Below the pieces are notes generated by a model. That model was not told the origin of the DNA, made no database searches, and saw only the letters and a program-made list of their open reading frames with translations. A stretch of DNA of 64,000 nt from Mucilaginibacter defluvii (GTDB lineage Bacteria; Bacteroidota; Bacteroidia; Sphingobacteriales; Sphingobacteriaceae), in assembly GCF_039543225.1 (NCBI RefSeq), contig NZ_BAABJI010000004.1, positions 124,001-188,000 on the forward strand, written 5' to 3'. Numbering within the stretch: the stretch's first letter is position 1; every line of letters begins with the position of its first letter. Of the stretch, positions 1-9,088 are shown piece after piece. The position numbers and the translations under genes were made by a program.

Positions 1-694
1 AATCGCGCATTTCGGGCGCTATGTCATTCACCAGGTCGCCGGTAAAAAATATCAGGTCGGGTTTTTCGGCAAGCAGCATCTCCACGCCGCCTAAAACAGC
101 TTTCTTTTTGTAAAAGCTGCCGGAGTGAATGTCGGATATCTGCCCTAGCAATAAACCATCAAACTTTTTAGGCAGATTAAGCAAGTATAATTTGCGGCGG
201 CGTACCTGGTAATCGTACACGCTCGTCATGGATGAATAGCCCATAGCCGCCAGGGGTACCATACCGGCCAGTAAACCGGCCTTCAACAAAAATTCTGAGC
301 GGGGGATGACTGGCAACTTATTTTCCGGTTCGGTTTCAGCAACCGGAGCAGATACCGGTGGCTCCGGTTGCTTTTTATTGCGGATGAACAAGCGTTTTAA
401 AAAACGCCTGATGTCATCCATAAAAATAAACAGTACAAATACGGCCTTAACAATAGCCTGTAAAAAAAACACCAGCATCAGCGCGGCACGCACACCAACG
501 TTTATTTTTATATAAACCCCAACATACAGCGCAATAATAAGCAGTACCGAAAGGGTTAAAAAAACAGTGGTAAAACTCTTTTTTTGCACAAAGCGCCATT
601 TAGGGAATGCTCCCCTTATGCCGCTTATTACATAAACATCGGCTAATAAAAGTACTATACTAATTAAGGTGACGGTCAGGATTTTTGCTTGCAT
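1..694 (-). CDS. Membrane-anchored metallophosphoesterase (partial, C-terminus beyond left edge)
   Basis: The reverse strand reads open from an ATG at 694 to the window edge, giving 231 residues without a stop. The first ~100 residues hold about three hydrophobic segments, then comes a Pro/Glu-rich linker and a further short hydrophobic stretch. From residue ~180 the calcineurin-like phosphoesterase begins: GQISDIHSG gives the D-x-H metal motif and FFTGDLVND gives the GDxxxD motif. The active-site histidines expected later lie outside the window. The architecture resembles YkuE/YaeI-type membrane phosphohydrolases, but the substrate cannot be told. The start lies one base after the stop of the ATPase gene (TAACATG), so the two are probably co-transcribed. 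Confidence 0.85.
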   Translation of the reverse strand, partial: MQAKILTVTLISIVLLLADVYVISGIRGAFPKWRFVQKKSFTTVFLTLSVLLIIALYVGVYIKINVGVRAALMLVFFLQAIVKAVFVLFIFMDDIRRFLKRLFIRNKKQPEPPVSAPVAETEPENKLPVIPRSEFLLKAGLLAGMVPLAAMGYSSMTSVYDYQVRRRKLYLLNLPKKFDGLLLGQISDIHSGSFYKKKAVLGGVEMLLAEKPDLIFFTGDLVNDIAPEMRD

Positions 695-695
695 G

Positions 696-2216
696 TTAAT
701 TGTTATACCTATCGTCGTCAAGGTCTAAATCATCGTCCTCGTCGTCGGGCTGCAAATTAAACAAACTGTTGAACATGTCCGAAAAGGCGAAGCCATTATC
801 CAAAAATCCTTTGTTCAGTTGTGAAAATTCTGCCAATCCATGCAGCACAAATTCCATCAACAGCAATTGCTGGTTTTCGCTCAGCCGTGGGTGAATTTGC
901 TTTACCAATGCCTTTAAGCCCGGTACCTCATTCAGCAGTTTTTTATACTCTGCGGCTGGGAGGTCATCAATCAGCGCGATGGTATTACCATTGCCAAACC
1001 AGTTCACAATTTCGGCATACGGGTTAGGCGATTTTGATTTCTTAGCTTTCTCCGGATCAGGGAAAAACTGAACCATCAGGGTTTTGATAGCCTTGCCGAT
1101 CAACAGGTTAGCCACTTTGGCCGGGCCTTCCAGTTCGCCCTCGTAAACCAGCTCAATTTTACCGGTAATGGCCGGGATAACACCCAAAAAGTCGGTGATG
1201 CGTACAAAGGTGCTGGCTTCGCGGTTGATGATCATGCGGCGCTCGGCATTGCTGATCAGGTTTTCATACGCCGATATGGTTAAACGTGCGGACACGCCCG
1301 ATTTTTTATCGATATACTCTGAGTTACGTGCCTCAAAAGCGATCTGCTCTACCAGGTCTTTCACCAATCCATCGGCCTCAATAGCTGTTTTTTGTTCGGA
1401 GGTCAGCAGCGCTTCCTGCTGGGTGATCTTACGCGAGATCTCAACAGAACGCGGATAGTGCGTTAGTATCTGGCTCTCAATACGGTCTTTAAGCGGCGTT
1501 ACTATCGAACCACGGTTGGTATAATCCTCAGGGTTAGCAGTGAACACAAATTGCAGGTCAAGCGGCAGGCGCAGTTTAAAACCACGTATCTGTATATCTT
1601 TTTCCTGCAGGATGTTGAACAGCGATACCTGGATACGTGCCTGCAAGTCGGGCAACTCGTTAATCACAAAGATGCCACGGTGCGCACGCGGTATCAAACC
1701 GAAGTGAATAACACGCTCGTCCGAATACGTCAGCTTCATGGTTGCGGCCTTAATCGGGTCAACATCACCAATCAGGTCAGCAACGGTAACATCGGGAGTA
1801 GCCAGCTTTTCGGTATAACGCTCGGAGCGGTGCAACCAGGCAATCGGGGTATCATCGCCCTTTTCGGTAACGATGCTGTGCCCAAACCATGAGATCGGGT
1901 TCAGCGGGTCATCAAATAATTCCGATCCTTCGATATATGGGGTGTACTCATCGAGCAAATTTACCAGCAAACGCGCGATACGTGTTTTAGCCTGCCCGCG
2001 CAAGCCTAATAGCAATATGTTGTGACGCGACAAAATAGCGGTTTGCAGATCAGGTATTACCGTATCCTCAAACCCGATGATGCCTTGAAAACCATCTTCG
2101 CTTTTTTGTAGCTGTGTTATCAAGTTAGCTCTTAATTCATCCTTAACCGAGCGGCTGCGGTAATCCGTTTGCTTTAGCTGCCCGAGGGTTTTTATTTCAA
2201 GTAGTTTGTTACTCAT
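696..2216 (-). CDS. AAA+ ATPase, MoxR/magnesium-chelatase ChlI-like
   Basis: This 506-residue AAA+ ATPase has a Walker A-like loop GLRGQAKT at residues 71-78, a Walker B segment ending in VINEL near residue 190, and an FTANPEDY segment typical of the chelatase/MoxR clade. The C-terminus is a strongly acidic tail (DDEDDDLDLDDD). I chose the ATG at 2216; the frame extends to a GTG at 2255 but those 13 residues look non-coding. A VWA protein lies directly upstream on the same strand, which is the classic pairing of a chelatase-type ATPase with a MIDAS protein. Such pairs remodel protein complexes or insert metals. The target here is unknown; no cobalamin or chlorophyll genes are nearby. Confidence 0.85.
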   Translation of the reverse strand: MSNKLLEIKTLGQLKQTDYRSRSVKDELRANLITQLQKSEDGFQGIIGFEDTVIPDLQTAILSRHNILLLGLRGQAKTRIARLLVNLLDEYTPYIEGSELFDDPLNPISWFGHSIVTEKGDDTPIAWLHRSERYTEKLATPDVTVADLIGDVDPIKAATMKLTYSDERVIHFGLIPRAHRGIFVINELPDLQARIQVSLFNILQEKDIQIRGFKLRLPLDLQFVFTANPEDYTNRGSIVTPLKDRIESQILTHYPRSVEISRKITQQEALLTSEQKTAIEADGLVKDLVEQIAFEARNSEYIDKKSGVSARLTISAYENLISNAERRMIINREASTFVRITDFLGVIPAITGKIELVYEGELEGPAKVANLLIGKAIKTLMVQFFPDPEKAKKSKSPNPYAEIVNWFGNGNTIALIDDLPAAEYKKLLNEVPGLKALVKQIHPRLSENQQLLLMEFVLHGLAEFSQLNKGFLDNGFAFSDMFNSLFNLQPDDEDDDLDLDDDRYNN

Positions 2217-2371
2217 TATTATTTTTATGATTGCACCGATTGATTTTTGATTCACCGGTGCGCTTTATAGGTAGTGTGATTCTATGATTATTATAAATTC
2301 TTAAATCCTTCATTCAAACAAGGATCTCAAAAATTCTGCCCATTCCAAAATTCCGCAAATTCAGGTTCAGA

Positions 2372-3469
2372 CTATCGCACCGTTCTTCTTCTGTTCCTGA
2401 TGTAATCTTCAAATATGTATTCACCCAAACCATTAAGCGAGCTGTAGAATGCCTTGCCGCCATTAGTTTCAGTAAACTGGCGAACGAATTGCTGCAGGTA
2501 CGGATCCTTGGCGATCATAAATGTGGTGATCGGTATTTTCAGGCGCTTGCACTGTGCCGCCATGTTCAGCGTTTTGTTTACCACTTTACGGTCAAGCCCG
2601 ATGCTGTTTTTATAATACCGCGTGCCTTCCTTTAAACAGGTTGGCTTACCATCGGTTATCATAAATATTTGCTTATTGTGTGTTTTGCGGCGGCGAAGTA
2701 TATCCGTTGCCAATTGCAAACCCGCATAGGTATTGGTATGGTATGGGCCAACCTGCAGGTACGGCAAGTCCTGCAAATTAATTGGCCAGGCATCGTTGCC
2801 GAAAACCACAATGTCTAAAGTATCTTTAGGGTATTTAGTGCGGATGAGCTCCGCCAAAGCCATAGCTACTTTTTTAGCAGGCGTTATCCTGTCCTCGCCA
2901 TACAATATCATGGAGTGCGATATATCGATCATCAGCACGGTTGAGGTGAGGGTTTTGTAGTCCATCTCCTCTACTTCCAGATCGCGCTCGGTCATCATAA
3001 AATCGCCAATGCCATGATTCACCTGGGCATTGTGGATGCTCTGCGTCATGTCGATCTGATCCAGGCTGTCGCCAAACTCAAACTCACGGCGCTCGGCATT
3101 CTTTTCATCGCCCTGGCCCGATTGGGGCGAGCGGTGATTACCCTTGCCTGATTTTTTTAGCTTGCCGAATATCTCCTCTAATGCCGACTGGCGTATACTC
3201 TGTTCTGTTTTTGCCGTAATGCTGAATTGCCCGCTGCGGCCGTCCTCGTTCAGGTAGCCGCGATCCTTGAGTTCGTCAATAAAATAACCCATGCCATATT
3301 CGTCATTGGTGATTTTATATTGCTTATCCAGCTCGTTCAGCCAGGCCAATGCCTCTTCGGCATCGCCCGAGGTATAGTTGAGCAGCTCAAGGAACAGCTT
3401 CAGCAGCTCGTCGAAACCGCCTTTGGGTACCTGCCGGGGGGTAAACTGTGAAAATCCATAACCACGCAT
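2372..3469 (-). CDS. VWA (von Willebrand factor A) domain protein, partner of the AAA+ ATPase
   Basis: The 365-residue protein has no signal peptide and is expected to be cytosolic. The N-terminal ~140 residues are helical and charged. The C-terminal half is a VWA domain with a complete MIDAS motif, VLMIDISHSM (D-x-S-x-S), and the later FMITDGKPT strand. VWA proteins next to MoxR/ChlI-like ATPases form chelatase-like pairs in which the MIDAS protein presents the substrate. The gap to the ATPase gene is 155 bp and holds a short inverted repeat (GCACCG at 2233-2238, CGGTGC at 2256-2261). Family assignment is firm; the biological target is not known. Confidence 0.85.
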   Translation of the reverse strand: MRGYGFSQFTPRQVPKGGFDELLKLFLELLNYTSGDAEEALAWLNELDKQYKITNDEYGMGYFIDELKDRGYLNEDGRSGQFSITAKTEQSIRQSALEEIFGKLKKSGKGNHRSPQSGQGDEKNAERREFEFGDSLDQIDMTQSIHNAQVNHGIGDFMMTERDLEVEEMDYKTLTSTVLMIDISHSMILYGEDRITPAKKVAMALAELIRTKYPKDTLDIVVFGNDAWPINLQDLPYLQVGPYHTNTYAGLQLATDILRRRKTHNKQIFMITDGKPTCLKEGTRYYKNSIGLDRKVVNKTLNMAAQCKRLKIPITTFMIAKDPYLQQFVRQFTETNGGKAFYSSLNGLGEYIFEDYIRNRRRTVR

Positions 3470-3562
3470 AATTGTCCTTTTCCTTGAACTTAAATTAACG
3501 GATAATTTTCCTGAAAAGTTTAAGAACCCCGCTTTTGTGGAACAGGAATGACAATGACGCGG

Positions 3563-4459
3563 CTATTTACCCTCTGATAGCGCCGCGCGTATTGCCCGTA
3601 TCTGCTCTTTGGTATATTCGGGGTTAGCTCCGCGCCTGGTGGTAACATAAGCACCCACCGCGCAGGCTTTTTCTAATACCTGATCCATCGGCTTCTCCTT
3701 TAACAAACCTTTTATAAAGGTTGCCAAAAAGGCGTCGCCTGCACCAACGGTGTCTTCAACCTCTACCTTAAAACCCGGATGTTCGTAAAACTTTTCATCG
3801 TGCAACACCATTGCGCCTTTGCCGCCACGGGTCACACATATTGTTTTAACATGATATTTCTTCTTGAATTCGATGATCCGCTCCTGCAAATTCTTGCTAT
3901 CCTTGGCGCCCACCAGCAAAATGGCTTCTTCCTCGTTCATCTTCACCACATCGGCCTTGGCCGCCAGGTTCTCAATAGTAGCAAGTTCATAGTGTGGGGC
4001 ACGCAGGTTAACGTCGAATATTTTTAAGGCTTTTGATTCATCAAGTAAAGTACGCAGCGTGTTACGGGTTGTTTTACCGCGCGATGCCAGGCTGCCGTAA
4101 ACAATGGCCGATACCTTTTTAGCATGCTTACGAATACCCTTTTCAGCCTTGATATTATCCCACGATACCGGCTCGGGTATAACATAGGTGGCTTGGTTAT
4201 CGGCATCCAACTCAACGGTAACCTCACAGGTTGGCAACTCGTTATCGTATTGTATACAATCGCTGAAAAGGTTATTTTCCTTTAAAAACTGAGTAAGCTC
4301 TTTTCCGGATTGATCGCTGCCGATGCGGCTTGCAAACGAAACTTCAACTTTTTGCTGGGCCAGGTGGCGGGCCACGTTCATGGGTGCGCCGCCGGCTTTT
4401 TTGCCATCAGCAAAAGTGTCCCACAAAACCTCTCCAAAACAAAGTACATGTTTCTTCAT
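3563..4459 (-). CDS. PfkB-family carbohydrate kinase (probable fructokinase)
   Basis: The 298-residue protein is a ribokinase/PfkB-fold sugar kinase. The N-terminal CFGEVLWD strand and GGAPMNVARHL match PfkB signature 1, and EDTVGAGDAF near residue 250 matches signature 2 with the catalytic Asp of GAGD. WDTF and GGAPMN near the N-terminus are typical of bacterial fructokinases, so ATP-dependent phosphorylation of fructose or a related ketose in the cytosol is the likely role. The ATG at 4459 is preferred over the upstream in-frame TTG at 4471. A TAnnTTTG-type box sits 19 bases upstream. It is divergent from the small exported protein at 4523 and has no sugar transporter beside it. Confidence 0.85.
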   Translation of the reverse strand: MKKHVLCFGEVLWDTFADGKKAGGAPMNVARHLAQQKVEVSFASRIGSDQSGKELTQFLKENNLFSDCIQYDNELPTCEVTVELDADNQATYVIPEPVSWDNIKAEKGIRKHAKKVSAIVYGSLASRGKTTRNTLRTLLDESKALKIFDVNLRAPHYELATIENLAAKADVVKMNEEEAILLVGAKDSKNLQERIIEFKKKYHVKTICVTRGGKGAMVLHDEKFYEHPGFKVEVEDTVGAGDAFLATFIKGLLKEKPMDQVLEKACAVGAYVTTRRGANPEYTKEQIRAIRAALSEGK

Positions 4460-4478
4460 ACCATAAACCAATTTGGTA

Positions 4479-4486
4479 CAAAGCTA
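4479..4486 (-). promoter_or_regulatory. Putative Bacteroidota -7 box for the sugar kinase
   Basis: On the reverse strand this reads TAGCTTTG, matching the Bacteroidota -7 consensus TAnnTTTG, and lies 19 bases before the ATG at 4459. No TTG is seen at the expected -33 distance, so support is the single box plus position. Confidence 0.35.
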
Positions 4487-4522
4487 CAAGGTTAATGTGA
4501 ATTAATTGTTTTATTTTAGAGT

Positions 4523-4942
4523 ATGAAACGTTTTTTGACGCTATTTATACTACTTCTAAGTGTAATTGTTACACATGCGCAGGACAAACAAGCCATATTA
4601 AAAGTGATGGATAAGCAGCGCGAAGCCTGGAATAACGGCGATATTGAGGCTTACATGCAAACTTACTGGAAATCAGACTCGTTAATGTTTGTTGGCAAAA
4701 GCGGCCCTACCTATGGCTGGCAAAACACCATGGACAATTATAAACGCGGCTACCCGGACAAGGCCGCCATGGGCTTCCTGACCTTTAAAATACTAAAAGT
4801 TAACCTGATAGATAAAACCAACGCCTTTGTTTTAGGTGGCTGGAACCTGAAACGCGAGAAAGACGCACCAGGCGGATATTTTACCTTATGGTTCAGGAAA
4901 ATAAAAGGCGAGTGGCTGATCGTATGCGATCATTCATCATAA
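4523..4942 (+). CDS. Exported SnoaL/NTF2-like (DUF4440-type) protein
   Basis: The 139-residue protein starts with a clear signal peptide ending THAQ, so the mature protein is probably periplasmic. The remainder looks like a small alpha+beta NTF2/SnoaL-like domain: an N-terminal helix with REAWNNGDIEAYMQTYW, followed by strands with DNYKRGYPDKAAMGFLTF and a C-terminal LWFRKIKGEWLIVCDHSS. This start-to-end pattern is usual for the DUF4440 group, which in Bacteroidota is often exported and of unknown substrate. It stands 4 bp before a small membrane protein and may be co-transcribed with it. The fold call is fairly firm; no specific reaction can be assigned. Confidence 0.75.
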   Translation: MKRFLTLFILLLSVIVTHAQDKQAILKVMDKQREAWNNGDIEAYMQTYWKSDSLMFVGKSGPTYGWQNTMDNYKRGYPDKAAMGFLTFKILKVNLIDKTNAFVLGGWNLKREKDAPGGYFTLWFRKIKGEWLIVCDHSS

Positions 4943-4946
4943 TATA

Positions 4947-5213
4947 ATGGGACAGTTTCTATTCGAGTTCTTTTTTGGTTTTCTGCTCCGCGATCTATTA
5001 GTTGGAAGCGTGCGTTTTATTGGCATATGCGTGCTCTACTTTTTAGGCGCGGTAAGACAATTGTTTCAGCCCGAGAGAAAGTTGTACTCCATCAAAGAAT
5101 TATGGAACGCCGACTTTAATAAAAAAGACCCGGTTATGATAGGCGCTGAAAAATCAGGGCAGATCATAATCGGGCTATGTATTTTAGGCATTTGCCTGTT
5201 TATTCTTTATTGA
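4947..5213 (+). CDS. Small membrane protein, function unknown
   Basis: The 88-residue protein has two or three hydrophobic segments: the first ~40 residues (rich in Phe, Leu and Ile) and the last ~20. Between them is a polar stretch with KELWNADFNKKDPVMIG. It begins 4 bp after the stop of the NTF2-like gene and ends 5 bp from the convergent cupin gene. I do not recognise the family. Tight spacing, lack of alternative frames and ordinary codon use support it being real. Confidence 0.6.
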   Translation: MGQFLFEFFFGFLLRDLLVGSVRFIGICVLYFLGAVRQLFQPERKLYSIKELWNADFNKKDPVMIGAEKSGQIIIGLCILGICLFILY

Positions 5214-5218
5214 CGGTA

Positions 5219-6100
5219 TTATCTCGGATAACCACCTGCAAGTGCCTTTTCGGCACGTTTAATGGCTACGCCTTCGCGGTATCTGGCATATTTTTCTTTA
5301 AAGGCCATTTTTAAAACACTGTCCAGTCCGCCTTTTACAGCCAGGTTATAAACGCTGGCGGCTTTGCGGGTGATTGACGCATCCCAGGCGCGTAGGCTTA
5401 GCGAGAACGATCCGTCCAGGTACTTCATCCAGTGCCAGTAGCCGGTTGGCATAAACAGGGTATCGCCATGCTCTAAAAATACTTCCTGCCCTTCAACCCC
5501 ATCCAAAGCAGGGAATTTGCTGATGTCCGGATTAGCTACATCATAATCCTCCAGCGCGTAGGTAGCATTTGGCAAACAGTATAAACGTTCTTTCCACTTG
5601 TTCTCAAACAATATAATATGCTTACGGCCGCCAAAATGGGTATGGAAAATGTGCGGCAGGTCAATATCGTAATGCAAAAAAGTAACCGAGTTTGAGCCAC
5701 CGAAGAACATGGCCGGCATACTTTCAATAAAACCGCCCATCAAATCCTTGGGCAGCACAATATCATCCAGCAGTTGCGGCGCGTGTTTAAATATATTAAA
5801 AAAGAAAATGCGCAGTTCGGTTGGCTGCGATTTGATCAGATCGATATACTCATTAAAAGGCATTACCGCTGCCGAGGTATTGATCGGCTTCGCCGGATCG
5901 GCCTTTGAGTTATCATAAAGCGGTACGGTTTTGCTGCCTACGATTTCTTTCATGTATTCAGCTGTCCATTTTTCACGGGCGGGCCAGCTTTTGGTCAAGC
6001 CTTTTATCACCAGCGGACGGCGGGCATCAAGATAATTCTTCTTAAAATCGGCGGCCGAAATATGCTCTACCGTATCAACACCTGAAAGTTTGAATCCCAT
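5219..6100 (-). CDS. JmjC/cupin-like dioxygenase-fold protein (copy 1)
   Basis: The 293-residue protein is a cupin-like (JmjC-related, Fe(II)/2-oxoglutarate-type fold) protein. The N-terminal RRPLVIKG and SWPAREKWT match the entry of this family. The expected metal facial triad is visible: HYDID gives H-x-D and the later FMPTGYWHWMKYL gives the distal His. YDNSKADP and RAWD are further conserved segments. Related proteins hydroxylate protein side chains, but substrates of bacterial members are mostly unknown. It stands next to a full-length paralog with the same motifs, pointing to tandem duplication. It is the downstream copy, 130 bp after the other. Confidence 0.8.
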   Translation of the reverse strand: MGFKLSGVDTVEHISAADFKKNYLDARRPLVIKGLTKSWPAREKWTAEYMKEIVGSKTVPLYDNSKADPAKPINTSAAVMPFNEYIDLIKSQPTELRIFFFNIFKHAPQLLDDIVLPKDLMGGFIESMPAMFFGGSNSVTFLHYDIDLPHIFHTHFGGRKHIILFENKWKERLYCLPNATYALEDYDVANPDISKFPALDGVEGQEVFLEHGDTLFMPTGYWHWMKYLDGSFSLSLRAWDASITRKAASVYNLAVKGGLDSVLKMAFKEKYARYREGVAIKRAEKALAGGYPR

Positions 6101-6229
6101 ACAATTTACCCGAAAAAATGTTTAGATCGGATTGCATAAAAATACGGCTTTTATATTATCAAATGGTTAATTGGCAAAATTTAATAGTGTTTTGAACTTA
6201 TAATGACATCGTGGTTACAACTAATTTGT

Positions 6230-7120
6230 TTAAGAAAACTTAGCCGGCTTTCCTTCAGCTAACGCTTTATTAGCCCTTTTTACCGCCAGTTCTTCCTTCC
6301 AGTCCATGTAGCGTTTTTTGAAACGGCCCTTCATAAAGTCGTCAAATTTGCGTTGTACGGTTAAATTATACAGGCTATGCGCTTTGATTGCCCATGATCT
6401 ATCCCAGGCGCGCAGCGAAATGGAGAACGAACCATCCAGATACTTCATCCAATGCCAGAAGCCGGTAGGCATAAACAGCGTTTCGCCATGCTCCAGTATG
6501 GTTTCCTGCCCTTCGATGCCATCCAGCGCCGGGAATTTTTTAAAATCAGGGTTTGAAATATCATAATCTTCCAGCGCGTAGGTAGCAAACGGCATACAAT
6601 ATAAACGCTCGCTCCATTTTTGCTCAAACAACATAATATGCTTTCGCCCGTGAAAATGCGTATGGAAAATATGCGCCAGGTCAATATCGTAATGCAAAAA
6701 AGTTATGGAGCCCGCGCCGCCAAAAAACATATTAGGGTATTTATCCAAAAAGCCCCCCATCAGGTCAGACGGTGAGCGGTAATCATCCAGTAACTTAGGC
6801 GCGAATTTTATCGGGTCAAATAAAAATATGCGCAGATCAGTAGGCTGCTTTTGTATCAGATCGATATAATCAGCAAACTTCATCTCGGCAGCCGATGCGT
6901 TTATAGGCGCTGAAGGATCAGCCTTTGAACTATCGTACAATGGCACGGTTCGGTCGCCTACTACTTCCCTTAAATAGTCAAAAGTCCACTTTTGCAAAGC
7001 GGGCCAGGTTTGGGTAGCCTTGCGTATTACCAGGGGTTTACGCGGTATTAAATAGTTGTTAATAAAATCTTCTTTCGTGATCGTATCAACCTTATCAATT
7101 TGGGTAAGAATAATGCCCAT
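6230..7120 (-). CDS. JmjC/cupin-like dioxygenase-fold protein (copy 2)
   Basis: The 296-residue protein aligns along its whole length with the neighbouring copy. Shared blocks include RRPLVI/RKPLVI, VPLYD(N/S)SKADP, the HYDID metal pair, HTHF.GRKHI, YALEDYD and the distal FMPTG.WHWMKYLDGSFS segment. All three presumed iron ligands are kept, so both copies should be catalytically competent. The tails differ more (KFS end here, GYPR end in the other). I prefer the ATG at 7120 to the in-frame GTG at 7126. Substrate unknown; the two copies may have split targets. Confidence 0.8.
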   Translation of the reverse strand: MGIILTQIDKVDTITKEDFINNYLIPRKPLVIRKATQTWPALQKWTFDYLREVVGDRTVPLYDSSKADPSAPINASAAEMKFADYIDLIQKQPTDLRIFLFDPIKFAPKLLDDYRSPSDLMGGFLDKYPNMFFGGAGSITFLHYDIDLAHIFHTHFHGRKHIMLFEQKWSERLYCMPFATYALEDYDISNPDFKKFPALDGIEGQETILEHGETLFMPTGFWHWMKYLDGSFSISLRAWDRSWAIKAHSLYNLTVQRKFDDFMKGRFKKRYMDWKEELAVKRANKALAEGKPAKFS

Positions 7121-7208
7121 GTTCACAAATAATTAACATGCAAATTTAATTAATTTACATACAACACTTATCAGCGAAGGTAGTTTTTGACCCATGCCCA
7201 ACAAAAAA

Positions 7209-7230
7209 GGGCCGGCAAAAATGCCGGCCC
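7209..7230 (-). terminator. Rho-independent terminator of the fasciclin gene
   Basis: A perfect 9-bp GC-rich stem (GGGCCGGCA, four-base loop, TGCCGGCCC) is followed on the reverse strand by a run of six T residues. It lies 24 bp after the stop of the fasciclin-domain gene. Confidence 0.85.
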
Positions 7231-7253
7231 TCTCAACGTTTATATTTGGTTAA

Positions 7254-7799
7254 TTAAGGCATTAATACGGTGTTTACTACGTGGATAATGCCATTGCTTT
7301 GGTTAACATCAGCAATGGTTACCCATGATTTTCCACCTTTGGTATCAACCAGGTAAACTTTACCGGCTTCAACTTTAACCGTTAGCTTTTCGCCCTGAAC
7401 GGTTGTTAACGTTGGGTTGGCTGATTTGGCTTTGGCCATTAAATCCTTGGCGCTCATTTTGCCGGCAACTACGTGGTAAGTTAATATTTTGGTAAGTGTT
7501 GCCTTATTTTCAGGTTTTACCAGGTTATCAACCGTACCGGCAGGCAACTTGTTAAATGCCTCGTTGGTTGGCGCGAATACTGTGAAAGGGCCTTTACCTT
7601 TTAAGGTTTCAACCAGCCCTGCAGCTTTAACAGCGACAACAAGCGTAGTGTGGTCTTTAGAGTTTACGGCATTGTCAACAATATCCTTAGTTGGGTACAT
7701 GGCCGCACCACCAACCATTTTAGTTTGGGCGTAAGTTTTTGGCGCAATTGCAATAGCTGCTAATGCAAACGCCGCAATAATTAGTTTTTTCATTTTCAT
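7254..7799 (-). CDS. Secreted fasciclin (FAS1) domain protein
   Basis: The 181-residue protein has a signal peptide ending TYAQ and a single FAS1 domain over the rest. Diagnostic segments are GPFTVFAPTNEAFNKLP (FAS1 H1 region), ILTYHVVAGKM and the C-terminal NGIIHVVNTVLMP (H2 region). FAS1 proteins act in cell-surface adhesion or matrix interaction. The gene is monocistronic: it is followed by a strong terminator and has its own upstream gap of 120 bp that is AT-rich. Two ATGs, at 7799 and 7793, are both possible. Confidence 0.9.
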   Translation of the reverse strand: MKMKKLIIAAFALAAIAIAPKTYAQTKMVGGAAMYPTKDIVDNAVNSKDHTTLVVAVKAAGLVETLKGKGPFTVFAPTNEAFNKLPAGTVDNLVKPENKATLTKILTYHVVAGKMSAKDLMAKAKSANPTLTTVQGEKLTVKVEAGKVYLVDTKGGKSWVTIADVNQSNGIIHVVNTVLMP

Positions 7800-7919
7800 T
7801 TATAGATGTTACTAATCCATGTACGCCCTTGCCCGTTAAACTGGATTTAAGCAAGCACCAATAAATTATTAAATAATTGATTATCAAAAATTTATTGCAA
7901 TTCCTAAACAGAGTAATCG

Positions 7920-9041
7920 TCAAAAGAATAACTCAGAAGCGATATGATCGGCATAGAGCTTGCCTTGCGGTGTAAGGTATAACGTCCGCTCTTTTTGACT
8001 GAGCCATTCCCGTTCAAAAAACTCGGCGGCTCGCGGCAGCAGTTCGTCAGTGGCACCTGCGGCAATCTGGTTCAGTTTGCCAATATCAAGGCCCCACATG
8101 GTTCGCAGCGAGGTCATGATGTATTCATTCAGCCGGTCCTTTTCAGTAAGCACCTCGGTTTCGGCAGGTATTGTCCCTAATTCCAGTGATTGTGTGTATT
8201 TGGCGTTGTTGGCTACATTCCATTGCCTGGTTTCACCATTAAAAGAGTGTGCGGATGGGCCAATGCCCCGGTATTTAACCCCCCTCCAATAATTGGAGTT
8301 ATGGCGCGAGTAATGCCCAGGCTTGCAAAAATTTGATATCTCGTACTGCTCAAAGCCCTGCTTTTCCATAGCGTCTATCAGATATGTGAATTGTGCGGCG
8401 CTTTGCTGCTCATTCATGGGCGGTTGTTTGTTTTTGCTGATGAAAGATGCCAGCGCGGTTTGCGGCTCCACCGTCATGGAATAAGCAGATACGTGCGGAA
8501 CATCCAGCCCGAAAACCTTTTCGATATTGTGCTTCCACTTGGTATCGGTAAGTAAAGGATAGCCATAGATCAGGTCGACCGTGATATTTTCAAACCCGGC
8601 ATCCTGTGCACGCATTACTGATGCTTCGGCCTCCCGGGCTTCATGTGCACGGTTCATCCAAAGCAGGTCATCATCAAAAAAAGATTGTATACCAATGCTA
8701 AAGCGGTTAACAGGTGTATGCCGCAAGTCGTTTATCTTGGCTTTATCCAGATCATCGGGGTTAGCTTCTAAGGTAATTTCGGCATTTGAGGCCACGGTAT
8801 GCAACCTTGTTACGGCATCAAGCAGCATATTAAGCTCGGCACCGCTAAGCAATGATGGGGTGCCACCGCCAAAATAAATGGTTTCAATGGTTTCGCCTTG
8901 CAGATAGGTTTTTTGCAGCTCAAGCTCCTTTAGCATGGCCTGCAAAAGCTCATCCTTATATTTTAACGAAGTACTGAAATGAAAATCGCAGTAATGACAC
9001 GCTTTTTTGCAAAAAGGTATATGTAGATAAATTCCGGCCAT
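7920..9041 (-). CDS. hemW: Radical SAM haem chaperone HemW (HemN-like)
   Basis: The 373-residue radical SAM protein opens with YLHIPFCKKACHYCDFH, giving the CxxxCxxC cluster motif, followed by FGGGTPS. Length and the short N-terminus before the cluster fit HemW rather than the longer coproporphyrinogen oxidase HemN. HemW binds haem and delivers it to membrane respiratory enzymes, and NSNYWRG and GIGPSAHSF are typical of the HemN/HemW C-terminal half. The choice of HemW over HemN is family knowledge plus length; annotation as a generic coproporphyrinogen oxidase would be misleading. A haem-handling role fits the large cytochrome cluster at 26-42 kb, but the genes are not linked. Confidence 0.85.
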   Translation of the reverse strand: MAGIYLHIPFCKKACHYCDFHFSTSLKYKDELLQAMLKELELQKTYLQGETIETIYFGGGTPSLLSGAELNMLLDAVTRLHTVASNAEITLEANPDDLDKAKINDLRHTPVNRFSIGIQSFFDDDLLWMNRAHEAREAEASVMRAQDAGFENITVDLIYGYPLLTDTKWKHNIEKVFGLDVPHVSAYSMTVEPQTALASFISKNKQPPMNEQQSAAQFTYLIDAMEKQGFEQYEISNFCKPGHYSRHNSNYWRGVKYRGIGPSAHSFNGETRQWNVANNAKYTQSLELGTIPAETEVLTEKDRLNEYIMTSLRTMWGLDIGKLNQIAAGATDELLPRAAEFFEREWLSQKERTLYLTPQGKLYADHIASELFF

Positions 9042-9088
9042 GGGATCAATAAAGCGCCAAATTAAATGTGATGTTAATAGAGAGCAGA

